Source: Cololabis saira (Eukaryota; Chordata; Actinopteri; Beloniformes; Belonidae). From it: a stretch of 64,000 bases of DNA. Shown piece after piece: positions 12,414-23,484 of the stretch. The DNA is taken from positions 36,979,505 through 37,043,504 of the forward strand of contig NC_084590.1 in the NCBI RefSeq assembly GCF_033807715.1, read 5' to 3'. The notes below the pieces were generated by a model. It saw only the letters and a list, made by a program, of their open reading frames with translations, had not been told where the DNA came from and did no database searches. Position numbers and translations under genes: made by a program. The first letter of the stretch is position 1; every line of letters begins with the position of its first letter.

Positions 12414-15400
12414 GCATGAATGCGACATAAACCCTGTGATTATTTTACACACAAGGTTTGACAACTCCCTAACAGTGCAGGAGTTTGGTTAACATGTAAA
12501 AGTGGCCTGACACCCCCTGCTTGATCCATCAGCCCCTCTGACCCCAGGTGCCCTCCTGCTGTCTGACCTTTAGGAAAGCCAGCTGTTCCCCTTTATAAGA
12601 TGTGACTGAAGAGGCGGGTCTCTCAGACACCAATTGATTAGAGAAGCATTAATCAAGCTGAGGGATTATTCCGAGCATGGAGAAGGCTCCATTCTATAGT
12701 AAACCAATTAGACTTTTTATGGGATGAGAAGGTTAACTGGCTGCATGAGCAATCCGTTTAAACCACTGACACTGCAGGTCTGAAGAGGTGAATTAGTAAA
12801 AGAATGGATGCGGAGGAGCTGGCTGTGCAGGATGAGAAGCCGAGAGGATGGAGGAGTATAATAGGAATTCATGGAGGTGTTCAAATATAGAGAAGAGAAT
12901 GAGAACCATAAAACGATATTATTGGCCATCAAAGTTAATTGGGGAAGTTGAATTCCATGAAAAGAGGGATGCATGATGCTGTCCTTGCTGCTCACATAAA
13001 GTGATGTTTTCCCTTCATGCTGCGTTGAGCATGCAGCAGGAGGATACTGAGAAAAGATGGAGATCTTGATAAAGATTTTTTTTACTTCTCTACACTCTAA
13101 TAGCTCCCATGACTTTAATGACCACTGCCCTGATCTCAGACTTAATGACCCTTCCAGTTTTTCGAGGGGGTAAATTAAACCTGTAAAGAGAACCATCCAG
13201 TCATTACCACAACCCCATAACTTAGAATCATATCAGTACCCTGATAACAATTATCGCACATATAGCCTTCCATTATCATGACAGCTTTTGTTTATGGGGG
13301 TGTAATCTACTGGGGCTCTATTAGTGTGACATGCGTTATAAACAAAAATTGTCTTTCAAAATTATTCAGATCGATTCACACAGTGGCTATTACATTACTA
13401 AAGCAGTTTTAATACATCATTAATCGCTTGCACTTTAAACTAGACATGTGATGGTAACGCCAACAATAGCCAGTTTCTGTTTAGCCACACATTGACTTTG
13501 ATATCACTTACCTGCCTATCTGACATTAAACCCGGTTATATGTAGACAAAACAGAATTTTTTTTTCGAAAAAAAACATTCAACTCAGAAACAGAAGCTCC
13601 GAGGCGCTCCTTCCACTTAAAAAAGGAAAAGAAAATGATGGTGGTCCAAAATGCACCATCCTTTTTCTACACTAGTCATTAATGTCATTGAAATAAAATG
13701 CAACATGAGATACAATACTGTTGTTGAACACTCAACTCATGCAGGTAGATGCAGCAGGTGACTGTAAGTGACCAGTCAGGGAGCCTTTAAGCAATTGTTG
13801 GCTAGTTGAGTGAGCCTTGTATTTAACTATGAGTCTGGTTTCTGCACCCAAACAGAAAACTCTGGTATCACATGTGAATGAAAAAAAATTCTAAAAAAAA
13901 TCCATGATCACATATATTTAAGTGTCCGAAATGGCAATATTGTTCTATTGCTTTTTGTTGAGATTCTGGCTCACATGTTTTTCTCTACATAAAGTCACAT
14001 CATGCTACATTTGCTGCACCTTGAAGAGGACGATATGAAATTGTGACACATTTCTGATGAGACACGTGCTGAGAGTGGGGAGTATCTAACTTGTTTTAAA
14101 CTAGCTACTTTTAAAACATACAAAGATATGGTTTAAAATGTAGCTGTTATGTCATATTTCTGATATTCGATTAAGTGTCTACTTTAAATGAAATCTTTTA
14201 AGTGATATTTCCTTTTTAATTTATTGATTCTGGGTTTTCTGAAGACAGAAATATGACCACTTTTTATTTCCTCATCAGGCAACCAACTGAAACCACATCC
14301 ACTGTCAGGAGATTGTTGTTATTACCATGAAAATACCTGGAGGGGGTCTTTTAAATAGTCCAGCCTCAAGAGTGTGACCAGTGCTTGGGTTCAATTCTAA
14401 CCTTCATGGCCATTTTTAAACAACGCGACAAACGGTTGAGAGAAAAGGGAAAGAAAAAGTCACACCACAGGTTTCATACTCACCTGACCTCACCTCACAT
14501 GGTGTTTCTTGTCTTTTGAGAAAAAAAAAGCTTGACATGCAGCGACAGGAAATGGAAACCTTTTGCTGTAACAGAACCTTTCCAATTAAGTTCTGTGGTA
14601 GCAAATATTTAACTCACATGACTGAACAGCTCTCTCTGCTTTTAGAGAATAAGCCACGGCTTGCTGACTTGTTTGAGCAATTACAGTGTCCAATTGGTAA
14701 AAGAATTTCCTGAAGAAACTCGCCATTTTTCAGTCACACATGGCCTAATCAGTTTGTTTATCCTTGAGAGAATTTTTTTTTTTTTTTTTACTTCAGCGAT
14801 TACGACTTTGACTCTTTTATTTACAGTCATGTTAACCCAGCTTGTACCATCACCTTACAAATAAGTTATTGGAAACATCAGTTTTTAATACAAGTAAAGA
14901 ATTTGCTTCAAATTTACTTCATGTTGAAATACAGCGACGGACAGTTTTGGTTCTCTACCCTCTGACCCGAACGCTTAATATCACAGCATGGGATCATGTC
15001 ACATTTTTTTGCTTTAGTTGAAAATCAATTATGAGGTTATTTGAGGTTATATACGATCAAATACTCTAAGGAGTTTGATTTCTAAGAATCAAACGCGTAG
15101 ACGGGTCAGTAACTAAATGCTGTCTCAGGGAAGCCACAGATCGTTTTCTGAGTAGAGCCATGTTAACATCTGCTGTTGTGTCAGAGTCAGATTGTAGGAA
15201 GAAATGCCTTTCTGAAAAACAAGCAGCAGTACGTAAAGATGATGTCTGTTACAGTTGTCTCAATTTTCCTGTGTTCAAATGCGCAGCCTTTTGAGGATTC
15301 ACTCCTGACTTTGTGGGAGAAAGTAGGCCTTCATTTCATGCTTTTCAGACAACTTCCAGCAATGCAAACTTGGGTCGCTTTCTAGTTCATTACTTGTTCA

Positions 15401-15889
15401 TGACTGTCACTTATTTAGTAAAATATGTACAACTCTGAAGTTATTATTTATTCATACTCTGTAAAAGACAGAAATCTTTTCAAATCACCGTTACGCTGCA
15501 GTTTTTCTCAGACTGCAGACTTCAGGGACAAAGAGGAATAACATTCCTCTAACATGAACGAGGCTCTGCAGCGCGTTGGCCTGCATCTGTCACTTGGAAC
15601 AGCCTGGAGATGACACATGCCAACCTCAGGGGCCTCATCAGCTGAAACTGACAAGCCCATCAGACCCGTCCGCCTCCATGGAGCCGTGACTGTGACTTAA
15701 ATAGTAAGATTTGAAAAGTTAAGCACCATTTTGCATTGGATTGCAAACTCTAAATCTCCAAATGACATTTCCCTTTTTACCCATTGCTTAAGTTGACACA
15801 TGGTCTATACCGAGTTCCTGCTGCTGTCTTGTTTGGCATATGATGCATTAATGGTGATGTTCGACCTGATTTATGCTTTGCTTTTCCAT
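12412..15889. other. Unique sequence, no gene seen
   Basis: About 12,560-12,720 is GC-balanced, with ATTAATCAAG and CCAATTGATTAG-type motifs that resemble homeodomain sites in conserved non-coding DNA. A 159-codon frame on the minus strand (12717-13196) shows no domain and a length expected by chance. The remainder is AT-rich unique sequence. Confidence 0.5.
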
Positions 15890-17061
15890 TTAAAAGGAAC
15901 CCTGGTTATTAAGACTTGTAGTCCCTAATTAGCCACAATTGTTCTCTTATACTAAAATATGTTGTTAGAAACACATAAAATAATCTAATTGCTTTAAAAA
16001 TCTACAATGTTTATCACATATTTTGACCTGCGGGAGGCGCCATGTTTTACTTGTGCAATGCATTCTGGGGGCGATGACGTAGTCCGGTGGCTCTGGGAAG
16101 ATAAGCCGCGTTAGTTTAACTGGGACAGGTATCTAAAACATAGTTGAGCAGCTCTCTCCCTGGGACAGGTATCTAAAACATAGTTGAGCAGCTCTCTCCC
16201 GGCCGTGGAGGCTGACGAGGGAGCCCATAAGACGTCTCGGTTCAGGCAAACTGGATCAAAGTTCTGTGATGCACGGGAGATCTGCAAAAATGATCAATGT
16301 CGTGCGCATCTTACCAGTGCATTAGGCTACGGCGTCAACGCCGTAGTCTACGCCGTCGACTGCGTAGCCGTGGCTCTACAGCCTGCAGCGCACCGCCATC
16401 CGCTCTCGCCGCCGCCGGGATGGAGACACCGGTGGGCAGGATGCACGTTTGGGTGGGCATAGCCCACCCCTGCCCCCCCCTTAAACCGGCTTCAGTGCTG
16501 GGTCCACCGTTTGATGACAGACCAGAGGCTGAGGGGACTGGCCCGGGACTTTGGCGAAACGGGAGGCGCAGACTTCGCGTCAAATAGGCAAGAACATCTT
16601 TATTTATTTAATGACGCCAGATCTGGCTGGGGTTTTTATTGTAGCATCGGCTATCTGCTAATTGAAACGTGTGGTCGGTTAGTCTATCTGAGTTTTATGG
16701 TGTTTTTATAGTTCATGCTTTATGGTGCGGCACTTTTTATTTTTTTTTACTTTTTTGTAGGTGCGCCGTCACCTTAATGTTTAGCTGTGTTTTGATCTGT
16801 GTTTCTGGTGCGCCGTCACCTGTTTAGCTGTGTTTTCATCTGTTTCTGGGTGTCAAAACAGTGTACGGGGGCCAGCAGGAGCCACCGTCTGACGTCACTA
16901 CCCAGAATGTAAACAACAATGGCGACCTACGAGTTAAATTATATTTTCAAATTTTATAAAAACGAAGACATCAACAAGGTTTTTTATATCACATTGTTAT
17001 AATTGATACCAACATTTATCTTTTAAGACCTACATGTCTTAATAGCCAGGGTTCCTTTTAA
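15890..17061. mobile_element. TTAA-flanked non-autonomous DNA element, longer copy
   Basis: The element spans 15894-17057 (1164 bp) between TTAA at 15890-15893 and TTAA at 17058-17061. Its TIRs are about 29 bp: the left end reads AAGGAACCCTGGTTATTAAG and the right end is its near-perfect inverted copy, reading AAGGAACCCTGGCTATTAAG from the other side. A TTAA target duplication is the piggyBac signature, but the terminal bases are not the usual CCC, so the superfamily is inferred. There is no transposase. The interior includes a GC-rich region at about 16200-16600 that is absent from the second copy at 21.9 kb, so this copy is nearer full length. A 9-bp hairpin CTACGGCGT/ACGCCGTAG lies at 16327-16346. 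Confidence 0.85.
16121..16200. repeat. Exact 40-bp tandem duplication inside the element
   Basis: Positions 16121-16160 and 16161-16200 are identical 40-mers beginning TGGGACAGGT. The sister copy at 21.9 kb has only one unit, so the duplication arose in this copy or its lineage. Confidence 0.95.
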
Positions 17062-17443
17062 AGCCTCATACCATATTTGAGATGGTAGTTCAAGTAATTT
17101 ACAACAGGAATAAACCTATGTATTGTTTGTACTTTAAGTTTTAACACATGGTAACCTAACGGACCAATTAGGTATTGCAGTCTGAAAGGCTGGGAGGGCT
17201 TGTGAGGGTTGACTGAGTTAAACAAATGTTGCCATCTGGTTTTGGAAATGGTGCATTTCTAACCAGATGTCTTCATCACTGACTATGCAATAAGGTTTTG
17301 TAACATTAGAAAACTTAACAGAACTTGCATAAAAGATGAACACAGAGTGATTATGACCAGTAAGAAAATATATTACAGCTCTCAAAAGTTTCTAGGTACA
17401 ATCTGTCAAACCTTAAACTTTTGCAACATCAGAAAGTCCCCTT
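17062..17443. other. Unique spacer between two transposons
   Basis: AT-rich sequence of about 380 bp between the TTAA-flanked element and the ISL2EU-like element. No feature was recognised. Confidence 0.5.
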
Positions 17444-17507
17444 ATTCATGGGTTTCATGTGACGTCACACAGTACTCGCAGCGCCATCTTAAGGACCGAC
17501 TTGCAAC

Positions 17508-17615
17508 ATGCCGTCTATCTGTTGTGCCGTGGGATGCGACAATAATAAGTCTAAAAAAACAGGATTGACCTTTTATCAGTGCTTTAAGTGGGCCGTGGGA
17601 TATTGTGATGTTTAA
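17508..17615 (+). pseudogene. THAP-domain N-terminus of the ISL2EU-like transposase, truncated
   Basis: A 35-codon frame opens with ATG at 17508 and reads MPSICCAVGCDNNKSKKTGL before ending at TAA 17613-17615. The Met-Pro start and the Cys-x4-Cys pair (CAVGC), followed by a basic stretch, are the beginning of a THAP (C2CH) DNA-binding zinc finger. In the family this finger binds the transposon ends. The later Cys and His ligands, the AVPTF-type box and the whole DDE catalytic region are missing. The frame runs out about 25 codons in, probably at a splice site or the internal deletion junction. The start lies 62 bp inside the left terminus, facing the minus-strand YqaJ-type fragment. It cannot make a functional protein. 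An unrelated P-element-type THAP gene is the main alternative, but the AT target duplication and the partner gene argue against it. Confidence 0.65.
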
Positions 17616-18383
17616 ATGTTCTTTTATTTTCTTCCTTTCACTCGTGTTGAAAGCCCGTTGAAAGCGCTGTAGGAAACAGTCATGATGAGGAACGGCTGAT
17701 CCAGTTAGTTGAAATGAGAAGTTATCTATGATTCCTCCTCATTTCACCACAAAAACCACAATAAAGTGGCAGAAATAAATAATATCCTATTATTATATAG
17801 GTCCCAGAACATCGGACGGGAGGGAGAGAAAGGGTCCTGTAAGTGGGGGGGGAAAAAAAACAATTAATAACTGCGTGTGGTGACGCAATCAAACAGCGAA
17901 CAGCGTGGAATGAGCGGCGTGTTCGTGGTGTTAAATGCAGCCAGCATGTCAGCATGTCAGATCATTACTGAGATGTGGGAAAAAAGCAGAGGACACGAGA
18001 TCCAGGCTGAGTTGGATTTGGGAGAGCCGCTTGGTGATGGAGACGTCACGGGACGCACCGCGCAGGAGATCGGGAGCGCAAGATGAACATTTGCATTAAT
18101 AATATAATAAATCATATTTTATATTTTATGTTTTAATAAAGTTTTATGGTGACATGATGATATGCTTTTACTTTCTAGAGTAGTAACGTTACTGAAAAAG
18201 TGAACTGCCTTCTTACTTTTCATTACATAAACGTATCCTGTGCAGGCAATTCAATGCTGATGCTATTCATCACCAGACTGTCACTTACCTTTCCTATTAC
18301 CACGAACATTTTTTTGGCCTCCACATGATGAAGTTTGGCATCTTTAACCCATCATGATGTGAAGTAGCGGTAAGCTTTGGTAC

Positions 18384-18602
18384 TTTAAAAGCTTTGAGAG
18401 CTTTGCCGGTGTATGGAGAAGGATTGTGGACCAGGTAGATATATATGTCCGCAAACGACAAATCTGGCAGGTTTTTGGCAGACTGGAGTGGAGTCAGTAA
18501 TTGATTAGATATTAGATACGGATCGAAACCTAAAGTGTCAATTTTCTGTAGATACCGTTGCTGTTCTTCGGGAGTTAAGTGAGTTATTAGGTGAGACGTC
18601 AT
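18384..18602 (-). pseudogene. N-terminal exon of a YqaJ/SWIM-type nuclease protein of the ISL2EU-like element
   Basis: The minus-strand frame from ATG at 18602 encodes 73 residues (MTSHLITHLTPEEQQRYLQK at the start, then LPDLSFADIYIYLVHNPSPY and an end at KALKAFK). I recognise this as the N-terminal part of a large family of fish and invertebrate proteins that carry a SWIM zinc finger and a YqaJ-like (viral recombinase/exonuclease) domain further on; neither domain is present here. Translation is open further upstream, to ATG 18683 inside the terminal repeat, but similarity begins at the internal Met. After KALKAFK the genomic sequence continues GTACC, a plausible splice donor, and similarity stops, so 18384 is probably the exon end. 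Downstream exons are deleted. Recognition is from memory of the motif and not from a search. Confidence 0.6.
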
Positions 18603-18687
18603 ATTGGCTGCGCGACGGAAAGGTCCTCGGTCGGTCCTCAAGATGGCGCTGACAACAAAAAATGTCACGTGACTGAAACCCATGAAT

Positions 18688-19085
18688 AGGCATGAAGGGT
18701 AAGTTCCTTTTATGACAACTGGCCATTTATTTTTTGTTTTGTATCATAGTTTCCTGTTATTACATTCCTGGGTCTATTATAGGCCCATGTCCTGATGTTT
18801 ACTGGAGCTCTGTGAGCTATCTTCATCTTACAACCATTGTTGACCATCGCTGCTGATGTTTGAAACAAATCAACGTTATTTTTAGTTGTTTTTTGCCAAC
18901 AGAAGGGACGAGAAACAATAAGAGCTAGATGATGCTTCCCAAGAGTCATCAAATATTCTTTCAAATGACACAAGAATTGTTATTTTAACATGATGGTAGC
19001 TTTTTAAGAAGGACATGGCATGCTAGTGCATGTTTTTGAACTTATGTAAAGTGGTGCAACAATAAGTTCTTACCTTCAATCTCAT
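18688..19085. other. Spacer, nothing recognised
   Basis: About 400 bp of AT-rich unique sequence between the ISL2EU-like element and the Harbinger remnant. Confidence 0.5.
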
Positions 19086-19318
19086 AAACCCCTTTTACAT
19101 TGGTGGTTACCCTCCATTTAACGCACGGTTCTAGCGTGTCGCCTGTCCTTTTTACATTGATGCCCCACGAATAACTTGCCTCTTAAGGTAGTCTTAATCG
19201 TGGATCAGGTCTAATTTAAACAGGACTAACGAGGGGTGGCAGGTCGTGGGAGGGGTTTGTTGATCACGTAACCTGAGTACAGCCCACCAGGGGAGGTATT
19301 TTTCAGTGTTGTTTTATT
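19086..19318. mobile_element. Possible left part of a Harbinger-type element
   Basis: The segment contains a repeated motif, CCTTTTACATTGGTGG and CCTTTTTACATTGATG, about 55 bp apart, which looks like a terminal plus subterminal repeat. It is followed, after the interrupting repeat at 19319-20340, by a Myb-like fragment typical of Harbinger transposons. No matching right terminus was found, so the boundary is a guess. Confidence 0.35.
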
Positions 19319-20340
19319 AGGGACCGAGCACTTACAGTGCGAAGGCCCTATTGTATCTGTAGGAATTTTCCTTATCCTTTTTTTCCTTCTTCCGACGAAA
19401 TGAGGGCCTTTTTTGCCCTCCTAAACGTGCCCCAAAAGTCACCAAATTTTGCACGCAAGCCAGGCCTGACGAGAAATTTGATATTTAATGGTTTGCATTA
19501 ATGGGCGTGGCAAAATGGCTCAACAGCGCCTCCTAGAAAACTTTGTGCCTCAAGCCCCACAATACGGTTTGACGTACATGCACGGAAATTGGTACACACC
19601 TGTATCATGTCGCAACTTAAAGAAAAGTCTCTTGGCGCCATGGCCGAAACCCAACAGGAAGTCAGCCATTTTGAATTAATTGTGTAATTTTGGCGAAATT
19701 TATACCATTCCTTTGGCCGTTAATACGGCCCGAACCGTAACGGGCACCCAGGTGTGTTATATATCAAAATGTGGGTCTCCATTCTGCGACGACGCTCATT
19801 AAAAGCGTTACCGTGGCGACGATGGACGCCAAATAGCACGCCCCCCCCTTCATCTGATTGATCCGTATTTGATAGTTCCTACTTTCTGCCATAACTTTTG
19901 AATGGTTTGAAATAAAGAGTCGTGGGTGGTGTCATCGGACTTGGTTTTGAGTCCTTGAACATAATTGATGCAAATTAGCCCCGCTCCTTCTTCTGATTGG
20001 TCGATATTTTATAGTCCCTATTTTCTGGCATAACCTTTGAATGGTTTGACATAAAGAGTCGTGGGTGGTGTCATCGGACTCGGTTTTGAGTACTTGACCT
20101 TAATTGGTGCAAATTAGCCCTGCCCCTTCTTCTGATTGCTCGATATGTGATAGTTCCGATTTTCTGCAATAACTTTTGAATGGTTTGATATAGAGAGTTG
20201 TGAGTGGTGTCATCCGCTAAATGTCCAGGCCTGAAGACATCTACATGCAAGTCATACAAGCGCTTCCACTGCAGCACGCCTGAACGTGCACAAGGGTGCG
20301 AGGGCCCGCTGCTTGCAGCTTTAATTTATTATTATTATTT
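19319..20340. repeat. Interspersed fish repeat starting TTAGGGACCGAGCAC
   Basis: About 1 kb, beginning with GGGACCGAGCAC and GTGCGAAGGCCCTATTG and ending GTGCGAGGGCCCG, then TTGCAGCTTTAATT and (TTA)n. I have seen this start and end in many fish sequences but cannot assign it to a class. The short start and end motifs GTGCGAAGGCCC and GTGCGAGGGCCC are direct, not inverted, copies. No coding capacity was seen. It interrupts a Harbinger-type remnant; the exact right edge is blurred by the (TTA)n run. Confidence 0.65.
19851..20218. repeat. Tandem repeat of about 140 bp, 2.6 copies
   Basis: Units start at 19851, 19991 and 20130 with the shared text TTCTGATTG (CATCTGATTG in the first). Each contains a TTTTGAATGGTTTGA box and GAGTCGTGGGTGGTGTCATC (GAGTTGTGAGTGGTGTCATC in the third). 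The third unit is cut short. This is the core of the surrounding interspersed repeat. Confidence 0.9.
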
Positions 20341-20410
20341 TATAAAATAAGGAAACAGCTGATGAAAGTAAAAGCAGCAGGAGGTCACAAGTAGGGTCTA
20401 TATTTGCAAG

Positions 20411-20578
20411 ATGAGTAACTGGGGAGATGAGTAGATCCGCAAGCTATGCAGCCTCGGACCCTCTGACGCCATAACCTGGTGTATATCTGGTACCATAAAA
20501 GATGGTCCATTGTTTGAACAAATCGCCACAAAAATGACAAATGACGGGGGCTTTGCAAGTAGCGAAACTCGGCCAGAA
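20411..20578 (+). pseudogene. Myb/SANT-like protein fragment of a Harbinger transposon
   Basis: From ATG 20411 the translation reads MSNWGDE, a TAG stop, IRKLCSL, then GTIKDGPLFEQIATKM and GGFASSETRP. The pattern W-x-D-E-x-I-R-x-L followed by G-T-x-x-(D)G-x-x-F-E-x-I-A-x-x-M matches the Myb/SANT-like (MADF-type) DNA-binding protein that Harbinger transposons encode next to their transposase. In the family this protein helps bring the transposase to the nucleus and the element ends. This copy is broken: there is a stop at codon 8 and the C-terminal half is lost. No transposase gene remains nearby. Confidence 0.55.
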
Positions 20579-20600
20579 AACGCTCATCCCGATGTTCATC

Positions 20601-21944
20601 CATTCTCTTAATATGTCATTATACATGCCCACACAGGTTACATTATGTTTCCAGGATAATTCCTCCTAACTCGTCTTGCCTCCCCTAAACTCGCCTTCAC
20701 GCACAAGATGACAAATAACATGCCTTGCATTTATATTGTTCAATACGCGTTAAAAACGTGTTCATCATCCAGCGATAATGGAGGGATCCAATCTAAAAAC
20801 GCCCACTGTAAGCTCAAAAACAAAGATGCAGAAATTGTCGTATGTCCAGGTCTCACAGTGCTTAAGCTACGTCAACGATGGTTTAAATTAGTCAGACAGA
20901 CCCTGAACGTTCATAAAAAGGAAAGCTTCTGGCCATGGATCATGTCAGCGGCTCAGCCAACAGGTAATGAAGATATAGCTGGTATTGTGCTATGTATAGA
21001 CACATGTTTTCAAAAGTGCACTAAGGAAGGGGTGATCAAGTTCTGCGTCATACAAACTTGCCAGTTTTATCTGGATCGCTTTTACAGTCTTCCCAAACAG
21101 AGATGTTACATGTAATCTTTGTCATGGTGGTTCCTCTGGTTGGTGACTTTGGTGCTCAAGATAAGATTCTGTCTTGAACATGTATGGCTGCATGTGTGGA
21201 CTTGTCATTGTCGAAAAAGTGAGTAATCTCTTAACGTTTTGTTTATTTGATCTTGCTTTGGAGCTCTGTCCTGCTGCTGTCTGGCAGCAGAAGTTGAGAG
21301 TACCCTGTCAATTCATAGAAAACTTGCAAAAGTCTGATCAATCAGAAGACTGTTTAGGCAACATGAACCTGTATTCAGGAAGTTGCCCTCCTTAGGATAT
21401 TTTTATTCATACTTTTAAGATATTACAAACTTTGGATGCATGATAACTGATGAGTGCAAAGCTGATGTAGGAATAACCCAGATAAGACAAAAAGGGCTGG
21501 AAAAGGATTTGCAAAACATGCTCTCTGGAATAACCAACTCTGACAGCGTTAGCTTTGCATCAAGTTGCATACATTTGCATATCCTGCCAGAGAATTGAGA
21601 ATAATAACTTTATCTGATAAACTCATTTTAGCATTTTTTTTTTCACACTGCTCCTTTTTCTGTGTGTCTATAATCTGCAGAGCACTTATGACATTAAATC
21701 GCAGTGGTCAGAAGAGGGTTGATTGACAGCAGCCATCCTACTAAAGCAAACACTGGTATCAAGAAAACATTTGTTTGACCCAAACAACTCAACAGCACCA
21801 GTTTTGCTCTCATAACTTTTATTTCATAAGCTATTAACTTCACATATGTAATCATGCTCTTCTCCATATTGCAATCATATTCCGTTCGCAAATCCTGCAA
21901 GATTATCACTTACTGCAGTTACTTACTTAGAGTACTTACTTACT
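20601..21944. other. Unique sequence, no gene seen
   Basis: A plus-strand frame of 135 codons (20708-21115) has no domain that I recognise, no coding bias, and a length plausible by chance. The rest is AT-rich. Confidence 0.5.
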
Positions 21945-22671
21945 TTAAAAGGAACCCTGGTTATTAAGACTTGTAGTCCCTAATTAGCCACAATTGTTCT
22001 CTTATACTAAAATATGTTGTTAGAAACACATAAAATAATCTAATTGCTTTAAATATCTACAATGTTTATCACATATTTTGACCTGCGGGAGGGGCCATGT
22101 TCTACCTGCGCAATGCATTCTGGGGGCGATGACGTAGAACGGTGGCTATGGGAAGATAAGCCGCGTTAGTTTAACTGGGACAGGTATCTAAAACATAGAT
22201 GAGCAGCACTCTCCCGGCCGTGGAGGCTGACGAGGGAGCCCATAAGACGTCTCGGTTCAGGCAAACTGGATCAAAGTTCTCGTGTGCTGTGATGCACGGG
22301 AGATGTTTTTATAGTTCATGCTTTATGGTGCTGTACTTTTTTTTTTTTTTTTTACTTTTTTGTAGGTCACCTTAATGTTTTTAGCTGCATTTTCATCTGT
22401 GTTTCTGTTGCGCTGTCACCTGTTTAGCTGTGTTTTCATCTGTTTCTGGGTGTCAAAACAGTGTACGGGGGCTAGCAGGTGCCACCGTCTGACGTCACTA
22501 CCCAGAATGCATTGCGGTGTAAACAACAATGGCGACCTACGAGTTAAATTATATTTTCAAATTTTATAAAAACAAAGACATCAAAAAGGTTTTTTATATC
22601 ACATTGTTATAATTGATACCAACATTTATCTTTTAAGACCTACATGTCTTAATAGCCATGGTTCCCTTTAA
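21945..22671. mobile_element. TTAA-flanked element, second copy with internal deletion
   Basis: The element spans 21949-22667 (719 bp), flanked by TTAA at 21945-21948 and 22668-22671. Its termini match the copy at 15.9 kb (AAGGAACCCTGGTTATTAAG). Relative to that copy it lacks the GC-rich core (about 16290-16700): sequence jumps from the GCACGGGAGAT motif straight to TTTTTATAGTTCATG. Both copies carry the CTGACGTCACTACCCAGAAT block near the right end. Confidence 0.85.
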
Positions 22672-23415
22672 TGCAGCGTGGTTATAATTTTACAAGTATT
22701 TCATTTATTTGCCAACTGTTTCTCTGGTGGTGATTGTGCTCTACCACTTGTTGATTACAATACAGAAAGCAAATGAATATTCTTTAAGAAGTCATGTTTG
22801 GCAGCAGGGCCCTTTTCATGATAAATATACCCCTTCTCTCGCGTAAGGATCATCACACACCTGTTTTTAGGTTTAAATGTTTAAAAGTATTATTTGTTGT
22901 AGTTTTCATCTGTGTTTCTGTTGCGCTGTCACCTGTTTAGCTGTGTTTTCATCTGTTTCTGGGTGTCAAAACAGTGTACGGGGGCTAGCAGGTGCCACCG
23001 TCTGACGTCACTACCCAGAATGCATTGCGGTGTAAACAACAATGGCGACCTACGAGTTAAATTATATTTTCAAATTTTATAAAAACAAAGACATCAAAAA
23101 GGTTTTTTATATCACATTGTTATAATTGATACCAACATTTATCTTTTAAGACCTACATGTCTTAATAGCCATGGTTCCCTTTAATGCAGCGTGGTTATAA
23201 TTTTACAAGTATTTCATTTATTTGCCAACTGTTTCTCTGGTGGTGATTGTGCTCTACCACTTGTTGATTACAATACAGAAAGCAAATGAATGTTCTTTAA
23301 GAAGTCATGTTTGGCAGCAGGGCCCTTTTCATGATAAATATACCCTTTCTGTCGCGTAAGGATCATCACACACCTGTTTTTAGGTTTAAATGTTTAAAAG
23401 TACCATTTGTTGTAG
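22390..23415. repeat. Recent 513-bp tandem duplication across the element end
   Basis: Unit 1 (22390-22902) and unit 2 (22903-23415) agree at all but about five positions, roughly 99 percent. Each unit contains the right half of the TTAA-flanked element, its TTAA, and about 230 bp of flanking unique DNA. The second unit therefore leaves an orphan right end (22903-23180). The duplication joint lies in a short T-rich microhomology (GTAGTTTT). Confidence 0.95.
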
Positions 23416-23484
23416 TTTTTTTTCCATCAAGGCTTTTTGACTTTGTCAAATGAATTAAATAATGATTTTACAAAATTCTAAAAT

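Larger units (their letters stand above)
17444..18687. mobile_element. Internally deleted ISL2EU-like DNA transposon
   Basis: The ends are inverted copies: TCATGGGTTTCA at 17446 and its complement ending at 18685, flanked on both sides by AT (17444-17445 and 18686-18687). A second inverted block, GCGCCATCTT followed by A or G then AGGACCGAC, lies about 35-55 bp inside each end (17479-17500 and 18630-18651; 21 of 22 bases match). Two gene starts face inward: a THAP zinc-finger N-terminus on the plus strand and the N-terminus of a YqaJ-family nuclease-type protein on the minus strand. From memory, ISL2EU transposons have AT target duplications and encode a THAP-containing transposase plus a YqaJ-type protein, which matches all three features. 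At 1240 bp this copy has lost both catalytic regions and is non-autonomous. Confidence 0.75.

Noticed and set aside
12717..13196. 159-codon frame on the minus strand
   Set aside because: About one frame of this length is expected by chance in the window. No domain, start context or codon preference supports it.
20708..21115. 135-codon frame on the plus strand with several cysteines
   Set aside because: The cysteines are not spaced as in any zinc finger or secreted peptide that I know, and composition matches surrounding non-coding DNA.
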